Positions 12,517 through 25,353 of a DNA stretch of 64,000 nt are shown piece by piece. This DNA comes from Nicotiana tabacum (taxonomy: Eukaryota; Streptophyta; Magnoliopsida; Solanales; Solanaceae), in assembly GCF_000715075.1 (NCBI RefSeq), contig NC_134089.1, forward strand, positions 107,825,157 through 107,889,156. The letters are read 5' to 3'. Below the pieces are notes generated by a model. That model searched no databases and was not told the origin of the DNA. It was given only the letters and a program-made list of their open reading frames with translations. Both the position numbers and the translations under genes were made by a program. Positions within the stretch are counted from its first letter, which is position 1. Each line of letters starts with the position of its first letter.

Positions 12517-13458
12517 TCCTCAACCCAGATCACCACACGAGAATCAAGCATGAAACCGCACCGTCTAAGGCTCATAAGCCGCTAAATACTCTCTTATATA
12601 TTCCCAAAAGTACCACATTCAAAATACTTACCCTCTAGAGACTTCATGCGAATCTAAAGCCATTACTTTCACCTTTCTTATATTGATGTGTAGAATCCAT
12701 AATGATATAGAAATTCCACAAGTCTTGACACCCTCCAATGTAAACCTCAGTTTCTGGCCAAATATACCTCCTGAAGATCTCCAATTATTGCACATAAGTC
12801 TTGAATTCACTAAATTCATTCTTGGGAGTCATCCACTTTACTCAAGTGTCAATTACTCCAATCAAACGAACTGAACAACCTGTGACCCATTATAACAGTA
12901 ACACCTATGGAATTAATCCCACCTTAATGCAACCAAATAAATTCCTGCTATATGCGCCGTACATCCTTTACTATTAACAACTCAAGTCATTCCGTGATTC
13001 TCATTCGCCCATAAAGCATGACATAACCTTTATAAAAATTTCCTTTACGCAAGCCATCCTCGATCTTAACACCTGCAAGCCACAAGTGATTCACTAATAT
13101 ACTTCAAACTGAAACCAATACAACACATAACCGTGCAATCAACTAATCAATGGCGGACTCCCCCACTTGGCTTAGAGCCATAGATCAAAACATATAGAAC
13201 TCACAATGCCCATGCTCTACTACTTCCATAATACCATGATGAGGTTAACTAAATCCTTCATAAGCTCGTGCATCACAAATCATCTAGTACTTCAATTCAT
13301 TTGTAAATCTCACATTCATCCTCGTAACATTCAAGACAACTCTCATATGCTATCCAAACTCAAGCTGCAACACATATAATTCACTGGTAAAAGAGGACTT
13401 TCAATAAACAACATAGGGATCACACAAACTTCAGAAGACTCCGCAGGAGATAACCCAC
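12517..13458 (-). other. Second block of internal DNA of the 685-22924 element
   Basis: Lies between the two nested insertions. No coding motif was seen on either strand; it looks like long untranslated internal sequence. Confidence 0.5.
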
Positions 13459-14790
13459 TATTGAGACCAAACGCACACGCAAGTATACGCAGTCGTCAAG
13501 TAATAAAGTAACTAAAAGTCAGATGTCGATCCCACGAGGACTTGTGATTAACTATTAACTAAATTAGACTATCCTAATTATCTAAACAAGAATTAAACCT
13601 AGAAGTATTTGATTTTAAACTAATTAAATAAAAAAATATAAAGAATGAACTTTGAACAAAGGAAGAGAAGATTTTTTTGTTATGAATGTAATGAAAACGA
13701 TCTAGGGCCATGGGCTATCTAACAATCCTATTGTATTCTTCAATTGCATTGACTAATTAATTTATCTAGTTTATTGGTAGACAGGGTTAATATTTCTCAT
13801 AAGAATTTGTCGAGTTCTAACTCACCTATTCAAGCTAACCTAACGCTTATATGTCTATGGAATTAGAACTAACAATAATGCATTTATAATTCGTGTAAAT
13901 CAACCAAGTAAGCCAATTAAGTATATGTCTATCCTTACCGCGAATCCGTTTCCCAATGCCCAGGTTCAAGAACTTGCTCTACTCAATCCTATATGTAATC
14001 TAGAATTCCCACTTTCGAGTTTAATTCTAGATTCGTAGATAGTATTCAATTGGTGATCAAGCAATCAAATAGTTAAGCACAAGATAGAATAAATAAACCA
14101 ATATGATAAATCAATAAGGCAAAATAATATCCGAATAACAATAGTCATGAAAGAACCATAACCGTAGAACGTGAAGTTTAGCTCCACATAGACAGGGTAG
14201 TAAAACAACAAATCAAACAAAGAAACATAAAATTACTAAGTTTGGTGGAAGAAAAGATGAAACCCGGCCTCCATGGCGGCTCTCCCCCCCCCCTAGGTCG
14301 AATTCCCTTCAAATAGTGTGATTTCTTGCCTAAAATTGGCATTTTTGGCTTATATAGTGCGTACAAAAGTCGTGGGCCAAAGTTCTTCTATTCCTAGTCT
14401 GACTCAGCTTCAGGGATTGATGCTGGGGTGGATGCTTTGCATCCACCCCGTCCTCCGCTTCTCAGCTTTGCATGCTAGGGTGGATGCGAATCAATCTCAG
14501 CTTTGCCCAGGTAGGGATTCTATGGGGATGCTATGGGCCGACTTCACTTCTAAGGGGTGCACCAAATATAATCTTTCTCTAGGTTGGATGCGACACATCA
14601 AACCCCTCCTCCTCTAGCTAGAGCACCTTTTCTTCATATTTTTGCACTCCAAACACCCTAATTCATCACACACAACTCCATTAGTCATAAAATCTATAAT
14701 TAAACCATGTTGGCTATTTTTAACACCAAATAGCAACAAAAAATGGTTAAAAGTAAAGTAATATCAAAACATATAAAAATATGCCCAACA
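13459..14790 (-). repeat. 3' LTR of the Asp-primed element
   Basis: Homologous to 17850-19188; it ends ATGCCCAACA on the plus strand. Next to it inside, 14791-14806 reads on the minus strand as a purine-rich tract (TATGGGGTGGTGA), the likely polypurine tract. Confidence 0.82.
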
Positions 14791-16835
14791 TCACCACCCC
14801 ATACTTAAACCTTTATTCGTCCTTGAACAAACCATGACTATAATGGATGAAACAAAATTAAGCTCCTGTCATTCAGAGCACACTAGACCTATGACCATGG
14901 TTGTTTACAACAATTAAGCTCTAGCATATGCTTTCACATACATTTCCCTTTTTTTTATGACAAACTTCACAAATATTCAAACAAACACACTCATAACAAT
15001 CCTGGCCTCAAAAACCGAATTAATGTCACAATGCACTCAAGGCTTGAACACCCCACATCATAGAGAAGTCTAATAATATAACATATCCCTTGTGAAACCA
15101 TGTGCCGTCAAATTAAATGCTCAAATATATTTTAAGGACTCATATATATCAAAGAAAATCTCTCACTCTCACAAAAGAAGTCACATGCATGCAATTGACA
15201 CCATAGGCTTGACTATAATGTAAACCTCTACTAATGTATGTTCACTTGATCTAAAATCAACTAGGACTTTTTTGTAGGAATAGTGACTAACCGTCCTAAG
15301 CACTTTAACACATCACATAATCAACTTTAAGCATATATTCTTCAACCGCAACTTCATTTTACAACTAAAATCACTCCCAACAAGGTTCCCTTTTTCTTTA
15401 AGCACTACTTTAATTTATACCCCACTAGCAAGAACAGGACAACAATTTATTCATCTATATTTTTTTTTCTCTTTTGCAATTTTCACTAGTGGTGTATTCT
15501 TTTACAAAACAAGTGCACCTTTCTTCCTTTCATTGATTCCACTCAAAAGCCACCCAAATCACCCATTTACGTCCTTTAGCGCTCATCTCACAATTAAAGT
15601 GCTTTAAGAGGTAAACGGATAAAAACAATGTCAATTGAGAATTAAAAGAAAATATAGGCTTGTAATGTTGGTGCCAAATAAAAGTATATAGGCTCAAAAG
15701 GGTTAACTAGGGATAGATTTTATTTGTGATAAGTATTTAAGCTCAAAAAGATCAAAGAAATCCTAAAATCATTTCTCAAACCGAGCATCACCTAAAGTTT
15801 CGCTTCGACTCATATACTGGGCAAGTTCTAGACACAAGTACAATACATGGACTACAAAAAAATCTCACCACACATGGCACATGACTCACTATGGACGGTC
15901 CTATTCTGACTCTCAAATAATGCATGTATTCATGCAGCCACAAGGTATTAAGCATTAAGCACATAGTGAACATAATTCATGAAGCTGAGACATAGGCGTC
16001 ACGAGACATGCAATCTGATTCATAAAGGCATCATGATCAACTTCTAAATATAGGGAAGATACTACACATGGCAAAGCCTAAATATGTTACTATCAAACAA
16101 GTCAAGGCGCCGAGGAATCTCATCTTTCTTCCTCCATTTATTCTCTAAATTCTAATCTACTCTAATAATTAAAAAAAATAAAAAATAAAAAGGAAAAACT
16201 ACTACCCGGTTCAAACTACATCCCGTGGAAAAGAACCGAGGCATAAAGAAAAACCATAGGGGATTATTACTACCTAAAGAAAGCTAAAAGACATATTTTT
16301 GAATTTTTGTTTAGACTTTAATCCCTCAAGAAAGCTGTCTTAGAGATCCATCGTCAGGAAAAGTTCAACTTTTCTACTTTTTCGATTTTTTCTCATAGCT
16401 ACAAAAATACTACACAACTACAAAAACAAAAATAAGAAGTTAACATTTTTCTAAGATCCTACTACTAATTATATAGAGAAATTTTTCCACCCAACACTTA
16501 AAAGGGTGTTGTGTCCCCAATGCACAAATAAAGCAAAATAATAACAGAGGTGGACAAGAAACTCCTTGAAAAGCCAAAGGCCCAAACAATAGCGGCTCAC
16601 GAGGTACTCATACTTCACCCAAGCATGGTCTTTTATGTGGGTACCTCATACTTAGTTCTCACCATCTAACTTGCTTTTGTACTCTTCCAATGGCTTTGCT
16701 TCCTATGCTCATAATCCTACAAAACAAAAACAACACTACAAAGATAATAGAAAAATAAAATGAATAAACAAATAAAATAAAATAAAAAGTAAAAGAAAGC
16801 AACAAAGATGGGTTGCCTCGCAACAAGCGCCTAAT
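14791..16835 (-). other. Long non-coding internal region of the Asp-primed element
   Basis: About 2 kb, AT-rich with poly-A/T runs, no coding motif. At its right edge (about 16811-16850) is GGTTGCCTCGCAACAAGCGC followed by a CpG-rich stretch, a sequence I recall as widely shared by plant Tat/Athila elements just downstream of their coding region. Confidence 0.55.
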
Positions 16836-17696
16836 TTAACGTCGCGACATGACGTAAATAAGCTTTTTCCTCCACCTCGAACTTACGAATTGAGCCCCTA
16901 ATTTGGCATTCAGTCTGTGGCTGTGCTCCTTTTGTGGAGATACAAAAATAAATAGGCCAAGCAACAAATTTTTCACTCTATACTTTCCGGCCTTTATACG
17001 AGGAATATAATTTTTTCTCTCTGGCACGACAAATCCAAGAATGTAAGCAGCCAGTTCCTTTTCCATTGACTCCTCGAAAGGCTCAGATGACTCAATTTCC
17101 ATATCATCATTCAAACACAATGTCGAAAAATGTATGGAATGAGGACCAATACGCCCTAACCCTAGAATTGTATTACTCTTTACATTCTCATATTTACACG
17201 CACTAGAGTCTTCAAATATAACATTATCTACTCCCTAATATGACTCTAGAACAATCTTCCCAACATTGACATCGTCAAGAAAAATATGGTCAAATGATTG
17301 GTATTCTCGTTTTAGCTCCTCAATTTGTTCTAGAAGATTTTTTTCAACTTCACAAAACTCGTCATTAAATTGTTGGGCATTACACGCATCAACGTTTGCA
17401 CTCAAATCTGCATCTAAGTTACGCAAAACCAAGCCAAACCTGTCAATTTCTTGTGCAAGTTCAACTTTCTCCTTAGACCAGTCATTCACCAATTTTGTTA
17501 GAAGATAACGATGTTCCTCGTATTCCCTTAATCATGAATATTCTTCCCAATACCAACCCTTACTCCCATATTCAAATTCAAACCTCCCAGAGTTCAGGTC
17601 ATGACAAGCCCAAAAAGACGGGCCATAAAATTCTTCCGTCAACCAAGCGTCTTCATCAATAACCTTACCTCCTGATATTTTATCCCCAGATATCAT
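16836..17696 (-). pseudogene. Broken frame of unknown function in the Asp-primed element
   Basis: Starting at the ATG at 17696 (minus strand), a single frame of about 286 codons runs to 16836 with only two internal stops: a TGA about 56 codons in and the TAG at 17237-17235. The pieces between are in the same frame without indels, so the frame was recently open. The first part is rich in Trp, Tyr, Phe and Glu (GWYWEEYS just before the TGA). The middle is charged and coiled-coil-like (KEKVELAQEIDR, EKNLLEQIEELKREY). The end is basic (SSRWRKKLIYVMSRR). It has no zinc knuckle and no protease motif. Its position 130 bp after the primer site is that of gag, but I do not recognise it as gag. It could be an element-specific protein. 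Confidence 0.6.
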
Positions 17697-17826
17697 GTTG
17701 AGAGAACTAGAAATATACTAAGAGAAAAATCAAATAGTTATAAAAGTAAAAATATTTACCAAAAGGGAAAAAACTTGTAAAGATAAAAGCAAAAGTCTAA
17801 TCTAGAAAAACAGCTAATTTCTAAGT

Positions 17827-17843
17827 CCCCGGCAACGGCGCCA
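17827..17843 (-). other. Primer-binding site (Asp tRNA)
   Basis: CCCCGGCAACGGCGCCA on the plus strand is the 3' end of tRNA-Asp including CCA. The minus-strand transcript therefore carries its complement next to the 5' LTR. It is not a tRNA gene: no cloverleaf precedes it. Confidence 0.88.
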
Positions 17844-17849
17844 AAAACT

Positions 17850-19188
17850 TGTTGCGGCCAAATGCACACGCAAGTATACGCGGTCATCAAGTAATAAAGT
17901 GACTAAAAGTCAGATGTCGATTCCAAGAGAACTTGTGATTAACTATTAACTAAATTAGACTATCCTAATTATCTAAACAAGAATTAAACCTCGAAGTATT
18001 TGATTCTAAACTAATTAAATAAAGAAATATAAAGAATTAACTTTTAACAGAGGAAGAGCAGATTTTTATGTTATGAATGTAATGAAAATGATCTAGGGTC
18101 ATGGGCTATCTAACAGTCCTACTGTATTCTTCAATTGAATTGACTAATTAATTTATCTGGTTTATTGGTAGATAGGGTTAATATTGCTAATAAGAATATG
18201 TTGAGTTCTAACTCGCCTATTCAAGCTAACCTAACGCCAATATGTATATGAAATTAGAACTAACTAGAATGCATTTATAATTCTTGTAAATCAACCAAGC
18301 AAGGAAATTAGGTGTATGTCTATCCTAACCGCGAATCCGTTCCCCGATGCCCAGGTTCAAGAACTTGCTCTACTCAATCCTATGTGCAATCTAGAATTCC
18401 TACTTTCGAGTTCAATTCTAGATTCGTAGATAACATTCAATTGGTGATCAAGCAATCAAATAGTTAAGCGCAAGATTGAATAAATAAACCAATATGATAA
18501 ATCAATAAGGCAAAATAATATTCGAATAACAATAGTCATGAAAGAACCACAACCCTAGAACGTAAAGTTTAGGTCGACATAGACAGGGTAGCCAAACAAC
18601 AAATCATACAAAGAAACATAAAAATTACTAAGTTTGGTGGAAGAAAAGATGAAACCCGGCCTCCACGGCGTCTCTCCACTCTCCCTAGGTCGAATTTCCT
18701 TCAAAAAGTGTGTTTTCTCACCTAAAAGAGGCGTCTTTGGCTTATATAGTGCGTACAAAAGTCGTGGGCCAAAGTTCTCCAATTCCTTGTCCAGCTCAGC
18801 TTTAGGGATGGATGCTGGGGTAGATGCTTCGCATCCACCTCGTCCTCCGCTTCTCAGCTTCGCATGCTAGGGTGGATTGTTCCTCCATCTCAACTTTGCC
18901 TAGGTGCGGATGCTATGGGATGCTATGGGACGACTTCACTTCTAAGGGGTGCACCAAATATAATCTTTCTCTAGGTTGGATGCAACGCATCCAACCCCTC
19001 CTCCTCTAGCTAGAGCACCTTTTCTTCATATGTTTGCACTCCAAACACCCTAATTCATCACACACAACTTCATTTGTCATAAAACCAATAATTAAACCAT
19101 GTTGGGAATTTTGTAACAACAAATAGCAACAAAAAATGGTAAAAATATGGGTAAAGTAATATCAAAACATATAGAAATATGCCCAATA
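17850..19188 (-). repeat. 5' LTR of the Asp-primed element
   Basis: Starts TGTTGCGGCC and ends GCCCAATA on the plus strand; homologous to 13459-14790. Confidence 0.82.
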
Positions 19189-19885
19189 TCACCCACCTGC
19201 TCCGCCTCAAACTAACTTCTCTTTATACCCTTCCATCGCCATAAACATCACGCAATCACCAAATCTTCATGAGTCTGAACTCAAATTGCGACTTAAAATC
19301 CACCTCACTCCCTGACTAACAACATGAAAAGATCCTTCAATACACTGTATCTTGGGCTATACATCAAATCACGATGGAAATCAAGCACCAAATAGTTCAT
19401 TCTATCCTCAAGCAGACCCTACTCATCACATTCAAATCATATGAACACATTTCACAGTCATATCATTCTCATCACATAGCAATTCGGTCATTACTTCCAC
19501 TAATACAGACACCACCGAACATATAAATCCAGAAGCACGTGCCCACACAATCAACGCCTCAGCACTTAACTATAGGCAAAATCTGACCTTAGGTCCTCCA
19601 GACTAGCCCAATATCAACACACAGAAATCACATCTTGCCCTTCGATTAGGGAATCACTATGCTTCGATGCACAGCTGATACAGAGCGCTCATGCACGCAC
19701 ACGAATGCGTGGAACGAATTCAAGGAGTTAAGCTTCAAGGTGAATCAATGTCGCACGATAGGAATTAAAGAATGTGAAGTTTATTTCTTAAATCGCAGCC
19801 TCTCGAAGATAAGTACAGACATCTCCATACCGATCCACGAGACTCTACTAAGCCCTCTCATGGCTCGTGAGACCTATGTAACCTA
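19189..19885 (-). other. Leader block of the 685-22924 element
   Basis: On the minus strand it follows the primer site and contains a CATAGGTCTCACGAGCC block and a GTAGAGTCTCGTGGATCGG block. These are close to the leader after the primer site at 48165 in the Tekay compound, which places the 685-22924 element in the same lineage. No open gag frame was seen. Confidence 0.65.
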
Positions 19886-19898
19886 GGATCTGATACCA
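19886..19898 (-). other. Primer-binding site (initiator Met tRNA) of the 685-22924 element
   Basis: GGATCTGATACCA on the plus strand, i.e. TGGTATCAGATCC on the minus strand, three bases from the 5' LTR. Confidence 0.85.
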
Positions 19899-19901
19899 AC
19901 T

Positions 19902-22900
19902 TGTCACGACCCTAAAACCTGACCCGTCGTGATGGCACCTATCGTGAAACTAGGCCAGCCTCAACTCAACCATCAACACAGTAATAATAAGTTTGCAAAC
20001 ATTTACAAAAGCTTTTGACAGTTAAAGAATTATTTGAGACATAAGAAATTCCAAGAATAAATACGATCCAAAAACTATGGTGTCACTGAGTCCATGAGCA
20101 TCTAAGAAAAATACATAGTCTAACATATTATCTAAGGGAACAACTGAAATACAACTGGAAAGTAAGGTGGAGAGTCAGGGTCTACGAAAGCCGTGCAGGT
20201 ACCTCAATAATCTCATAAGTTAGAAGCCTCGATCAACCACCACCGCTGGATCCGAAGTGCCTGAATTGGAACATGAGGTGCAAAGGGTAACGTGAGTACA
20301 ACAACTCAGTAAGTAACAAGTCCAACCTTAGGACTGATAGGTAGTGACGAACCCAACCTCCTTAAGGATAAAAGAAATAATGTACAGAAATGTAGGCATG
20401 CTTTCAGTTGAATAAACAGTTCAAAGCAAGAATTAGAGCAGATATGAATATGGTAAAGGAGTATAACTTTGCTACATTTATATGTCTATGCACATGCTAT
20501 ATAAAATGCACCGTGCTGAGTGCCTCATGTGCCCACAATCTCAAATGGTCGTCCACTCAGTACTGTATATGGATCATACGACCCAGGAAGATCCATCCCG
20601 GAATATATACATCTCTGATAGAAATCACTCAGTACTGAGGAAGGCCATTCCAGCCTATGGAGAAGATCCATCTCCAAATAATAACAATAATAACCTCACA
20701 ACCGCTCAGTACTGTATATGGCTCACAAGACCCACGGAAGATCCATCACGGAATATATACACATCACTGACAACAGTCATCCAATACCGAGGAAGGCCAT
20801 TCTAGCCTATGGAGAAGATACATCTCCAACTATAAATACTTCGGACAAGATCCATGTCCAGGGAAGATCCATCCCTCAATAATACCAACTGCGCTCACTG
20901 GGGGTGTAAAGACTTCGGAGGAGCTTCTCTTAGCCCAAGCGCTATATTAAGCCAACGAAGGCATGATCGATATCTCACTGCGGCGTGTAGCCCGATCCCA
21001 TACTATCACTCAATATCAGGCTCTCGGCCTCACTCAGTCATTACTCTCCAGTCTCACACACACGAGCTCAAAATGTCATGATACTAGCCTGAACAATGAT
21101 GTGAAGTGTCAAATAACAATAATCGAGATTGAGACATGATATAATATGCATGAACAAGACTAAGTACAGAATATCAATGAAGCTAATGACATGACAACAA
21201 GAAACGACCTCTCGGGTCTCAACAGTATTATCGTGAAGCCTTAACATGATAATTAGCATAATTTGCAGCTCATTAACTTAATAACAAAATTATAACATAG
21301 ATATCAGCAAGAAAGAGCCATTAAGCAGTGCCATGGAATGACCCAGGCCGCAATTCTCATGGTGCATGCCCACTCGCCCGTCACTTGGCATTTGTGTCAC
21401 CTGAATAGTAATTATGGAACACATAGTTCGGGGTTTCGAACTCTCAGAACCAAGTTTGGAAGCGTTACTTACGTCAAGCAAAGATAAACTCTAGCCCGTG
21501 ACTCCCTTGCCTCTCGATTTGGCCTCTAAATGCTCTGAATCTTACAAAAAATAAGAATAATGACATCAGTATATGCTAAGGGAACAAAGCTCACGCGAAA
21601 ATAATCAAATTACATCAAGAATCCCGAAATTGGTCAAACCCGACCCCCGGCTCACGTCTCGTAATCCAATAACAATCACATGAATAGAATCCTTATCCTC
21701 CCACGAGTCTACGCATACCAAGAACATCAAAATCGGACCTCAAATGGCCCCTCAAATCACCACTCAAAGCTTTCCAAAACTCAAGCCTCAATCTCTCAAT
21801 TCCTTCTCTAATTACTACATTACTTTCATGATTATACCATGGAATAATATCCATAAACATAAGATACAAGATCCAAGTGTCTTACCTCACTGAAAACACT
21901 TAAATTCCTCCTTGAAATCGAAGTCTCCAAGCTCCATCTCGTCCAAAAATGATGGATAAAAGACCGAAGTTCGCGAAGTGAGTTTTATATAGCTTCTGCA
22001 CAGCGATTTCGCACCTGTGGAACTGCTTCTGCACTCCATCCAACCATTTCTGTGGTTTTCACATAATTCGTCTTAACCACATCTGCGACCCCTACCCGCA
22101 CCTGCGGTCACACAGGTGCGTTCCTTCCTCCGCACCTGCGGCTCCTGCCATTTTCACTTGTGGCCGAATCTACGGCTGCTTCCTCGCTTCTGTGGACGTC
22201 GTACCTAAGGTCCCCTAACCGTAGGTGTGGTTATAATAGAACCAGCAGCTTTAGGTACATCTTTCAATTTCTAAAGTTTTCGATAACCATCTGAAATCAT
22301 CCCGAGGCCCTCGGGACCTCATCCAAAAATACGAACAAGTCACATATCACTATTCAAACTTATTCCAACCTTCGGAATACTCAAAACAACATCGAAACAC
22401 CAAATCAACCTCGGATTCAAGCTTAAGGATTCTAAAACTTCCGAATTATGCAACCGATCCAAAAACCTATCAAACCTTATCCAAATGACCTAAAATTTTG
22501 CACACACGTCACAAATGACAAAATGGACTTACTCCAATTTCCAGAATTCCATTCCGACCCTGACATCAACATTTCCACTACCAACCGGAAACTCCAAACT
22601 TTCAATTTCGCAAATTCAAGCCTAAATCTACCACGAACCTTCAAATCACATTCCGGACGTGCTCCCAAGTCCAAAATCACCTAACGGGGCTAACCAAATC
22701 ATAAAAATCCAAATCCGAAATCGAATACTAAAAAGTCAAAGCTTGGTCAAATCTTTCAAATTTAAAGCTTCAAGCTGAGAATTGTTCTTCCAAATCTATT
22801 CCGATTATCCTGAAAACCAAAATCGATGACTTGCATAAGTCATAATACATCATACAAAACTAGTCATGCCCAAGAACTGGAGAGCGAAGGGCCAATGCTC

Positions 22901-22924
22901 AAAACGACCGGTCGGGTCGTTACG
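19902..22924 (-). repeat. 5' LTR of the 685-22924 element
   Basis: Full-length partner of 685-3697. The expected final A on the plus strand is a G here (22924). It contains the same two-unit 150-bp repeat (about 20545-20840) and the CpG-rich palindrome cluster (about 22010-22235). Confidence 0.88.
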
Positions 22925-22929
22925 CATAT

Positions 22930-23648
22930 TCCATATGTCATAGACATTTTTATATGTAATCAAATGCTAGAAAATTGCACAAATAATTAACAAACTAAAA
23001 ATTAGTTAATTGAGAAAAAAATAATTTTAGTTCAACAAAAACTAACTTTTTATATGTTCTATTGTTCAAGTCATAGAAATCAATTATCAATAACTTTCCA
23101 TTTATTATAATGTTCTTTCCATAATCTACTTTTACAAAGTAAAATCTTTGATCGGATGGTAACAATCAACTCAAAAGGTCAATACCTCTTTGACTTGGAT
23201 TTTTGTGTGATCTTTAAACCTCTTCAAATTATTTATATTTTTGTCGTTCAGTTAGATGCATACTTGTACGTAGTTAATTATAAAAAAGAATAGCTCGTTA
23301 CACAAAACATCTCGCGTTTATTTAGGGGCCGAGGAAAAACTGTACTCACGGGATATGATATAGACAGTCTACCCAAGTGTAAACATTAGTGCCTGCTTTC
23401 ACGGGTTGATTCTGTGACTTATAGGTCATGTGGAGATAACTTTACCGGTACTTCAAAACGGTACTTCAAAACTCCCCAGCTTCTTGTACGTCATTAATAA
23501 ATTACACATTATTTTTTTAGTTCCATTTATAATGTCATTTTAACTGAATATGAGATGATTAGGTCGATAAAGCAAATATAATACACGTTTAATAATATAA
23601 GATAGGTTATGTACTTTCTAACATGATTAACATTCAAATTTGAAATGG
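22930..23648. other. AT-rich spacer between two elements
   Basis: No coding frame, RNA gene or repeat shared with the rest of the window was found. Confidence 0.55.
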
Positions 23649-23653
23649 ATATT

Positions 23654-24360
23654 TGTTTACCTTGAAAATGGTATTAACAATTATATTTGATTTTGTGATT
23701 CTAAAAATATGTGATTTATTTCAATAGTAGTTGTTAGGTAATAGATGCTAAGTATAAGTAAATAGAACAAGATATACAAACCAATGCTATCGCAAGACTG
23801 AGCCTCGAGCTGGCTGGAACAGGGGCTTCGAGGTCTAGTTAGGGCAATTGGCAATGAACAATTGATGAAGAAACAATGACAAATGAAGGCCTCAAAGGTA
23901 GCCTTTTGCGGCTAATAATGGGCAATAAATGAACGTGAAATAAATCTATAGAGTGATTGCTAAGCATGTTTTGGTAAGGATAACAGAGAATGTTCTATTG
24001 TATTCAATATTCATCCCTTTACAAAATGACAAGGGTCCCCTTTATATAGGAAGGAGGAATCCCAACATATTACATGTCTAGTAATGATGAGAAAATGTTA
24101 TTGGTACAGCAGTATAATGGCTCAATAAGAATTTGTACTATTCTTGCAGACCTGGTCAGTTCTATTCTCGTGTCCTTGGGAGCTTTCTCGCTTTTCTATG
24201 ATGATTACCGATTTGTACTACTCTGAGATTGACCTTCGATATGCTCCCTCGAGGGACACACCTCGGGGTCACACTTGAAATTCTACTTCAAGCTCCTCGA
24301 GGTTGGGCATGGAGTGCCACAATAGCCCCAAAGTCGAACTCCCCTATTTGGCCGTATACA
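23654..24360 (-). repeat. 3' LTR of the Tat-like element
   Basis: 707 bp, homologous to 35523-36254; ends GGCCGTATACA. Confidence 0.9.
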
Positions 24361-24603
24361 AATAGTCCCTGCATTTCTTAGAATAGAATTATATGAAATG
24401 ATTTTGACGTCGATTTTTTCGAGCCTCTCGTGATGACGGGATGCTCGTGACATAAGCATTCGAAGAGGTCAAAATTTCCCCTCGGTTTGTTCCCCAGGAG
24501 CATTGAACGCATTACCGGTCCATTTCCCCAAAAGCATTGAATGCTCTACCGGTTCGTTTCCCTAGAAACATTGAATGCGCCGCCAGTTTCACCGTCATTT
24601 TCC

Positions 24604-25353
24604 TATAAATAAGGGATTATTTGAACCAAAACTTTGCTCACTCTTTCTTCAAACTTTATCCCTTTTCCTTCTCTATATCTTCTTCTAACCTCCCATTTTT
24701 ATGGTTCAAACCTGTGACCACAAGGTTATACGACAACAAATTTGTCAGTTATGCCATCGCTCATTTTTAAAGGTTTTTACCACTAAGTGGGATTATACTG
24801 AGTTGTTGTTGATGTTGTTGTTGTCCCGAATCAATAAGAGAAGGGCACCAGATTCTTCCTATATCAGAAGATATGTGGTCTTTATACCGCTGCTCACATC
24901 TCTTAACTTCAACCTGGTGTGGCGCCTTATTCCATTTTCTTTCTATGGAGTGAGGTGATTTTATCTATTAATTTTTGCATCCCACACCGGTATAATGTCT
25001 TTAGAAGTGGCTTCATAATAGTTGTGCTGACGGGACCCATACTCGCCATATTTTTCACCAGGCCACAATTTTCTTTGCTTGTTAAAAGCTTTTGCTCTTT
25101 GATAGATTGTATTCTTTTCTTCATCTATTGCTTCTTCGGAGGAAGTTCTCGAAGACACAGCTCAAAAGATCAAAATGAAGCCCCCGAGGAAAATGTTCTC
25201 GAGGATGTTGCTCTTGAGGACATTCCCTCTAAAGTAGATTGGGCCTTTGGCTGTTGTTTTTTGTTTCTTTGTTTCTGTGAAAGGGCCCTTCGTGGGCTTT
25301 GTAAACATCTTTTATTAATACAAGAATTTCTTCATTTTGTCTTTGATTTGTAA
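24604..25353 (+). pseudogene. Truncated second antisense unit (promoter, short frames, acidic tail)
   Basis: A TATA-like box (TATAAATAAG, 24604-24613) is followed by a pyrimidine-rich leader and an ATG at 24701. Two short overlapping frames follow (24701-24958; 24919-25353). The second has a hydrophobic first half and an acidic stretch (EAPEENVLEDVALEDIPSK). DNA from about 25235 (GGGCCTTTGG... then GGGCTTTGTAAACATC) resembles the 3' end of the larger antisense gene after 29450 (GAGCCTTGCAAACATG). I infer an internally deleted or strongly diverged relative of that gene. Product unknown. Confidence 0.4.

Larger units (their letters stand above)
13459..19188 (-). mobile_element. Non-autonomous Ty3/gypsy element (Athila/Tat-like) with Asp-tRNA primer site
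   Basis: Two 1.33 kb LTRs (13459-14790, 17850-19188) with ends of the form TGTTG...CAACA (the outer copies carry one change each) flank 3.06 kb. Inside the right LTR, 17827-17843 equals the 3' end of plant tRNA-Asp, so on the minus strand it is a primer-binding site and the element runs right to left. The only coding trace is a broken frame near the 5' end (16836-17696). RT, RNase H and integrase are absent. Bases before the left LTR (TAACCCAC) and after the right LTR (TCACCCAC) are alike in 7 of 8 positions, but this does not give a clean 5-bp duplication. Confidence 0.8.
685..22924 (-). mobile_element. Large Tekay-like Ty3/gypsy retrotransposon, non-autonomous, with two nested insertions
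   Basis: Two homologous LTRs of about 3.0 kb (685-3697 and 19902-22924) enclose 16 kb. Both begin TGTCACGAC on the plus strand; the left ends GGTTACA and the right GTTACG. A sequence complementary to the initiator Met tRNA 3' end lies just inside the right LTR (19886-19898, read on the minus strand) and a purine tract lies just inside the left one, so transcription runs right to left. The element's own internal DNA is split into three blocks (3698-6215, 12517-13458, 19189-19901), about 4.2 kb in all, by the 6216-12516 and 13459-19188 elements. Only a protease/RT remnant survives, so it depended on other elements for movement. The flanking CACAT/CATAT pair supports the ends. Confidence 0.85.

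Noticed and set aside
6211..12521. Target duplication for the coding-poor element
   Set aside because: ACTGA and TCCTC do not match; shifting the ends by a few bases did not help.
14178..14617. Short frames at the ends of the 13459-14790 LTR as genes
   Set aside because: They lie inside an LTR and are frameshifted in the partner LTR (18555-19009).
17827..17843. Possible tRNA-Asp gene
   Set aside because: Only the last 17 bases match; there is no cloverleaf upstream and it abuts an LTR, so it is a primer-binding site.
13454..19196. Clean 5-bp target duplication for the Asp-primed element
   Set aside because: Flanks share ACCCAC but at offset positions; not a proper duplication as it stands.
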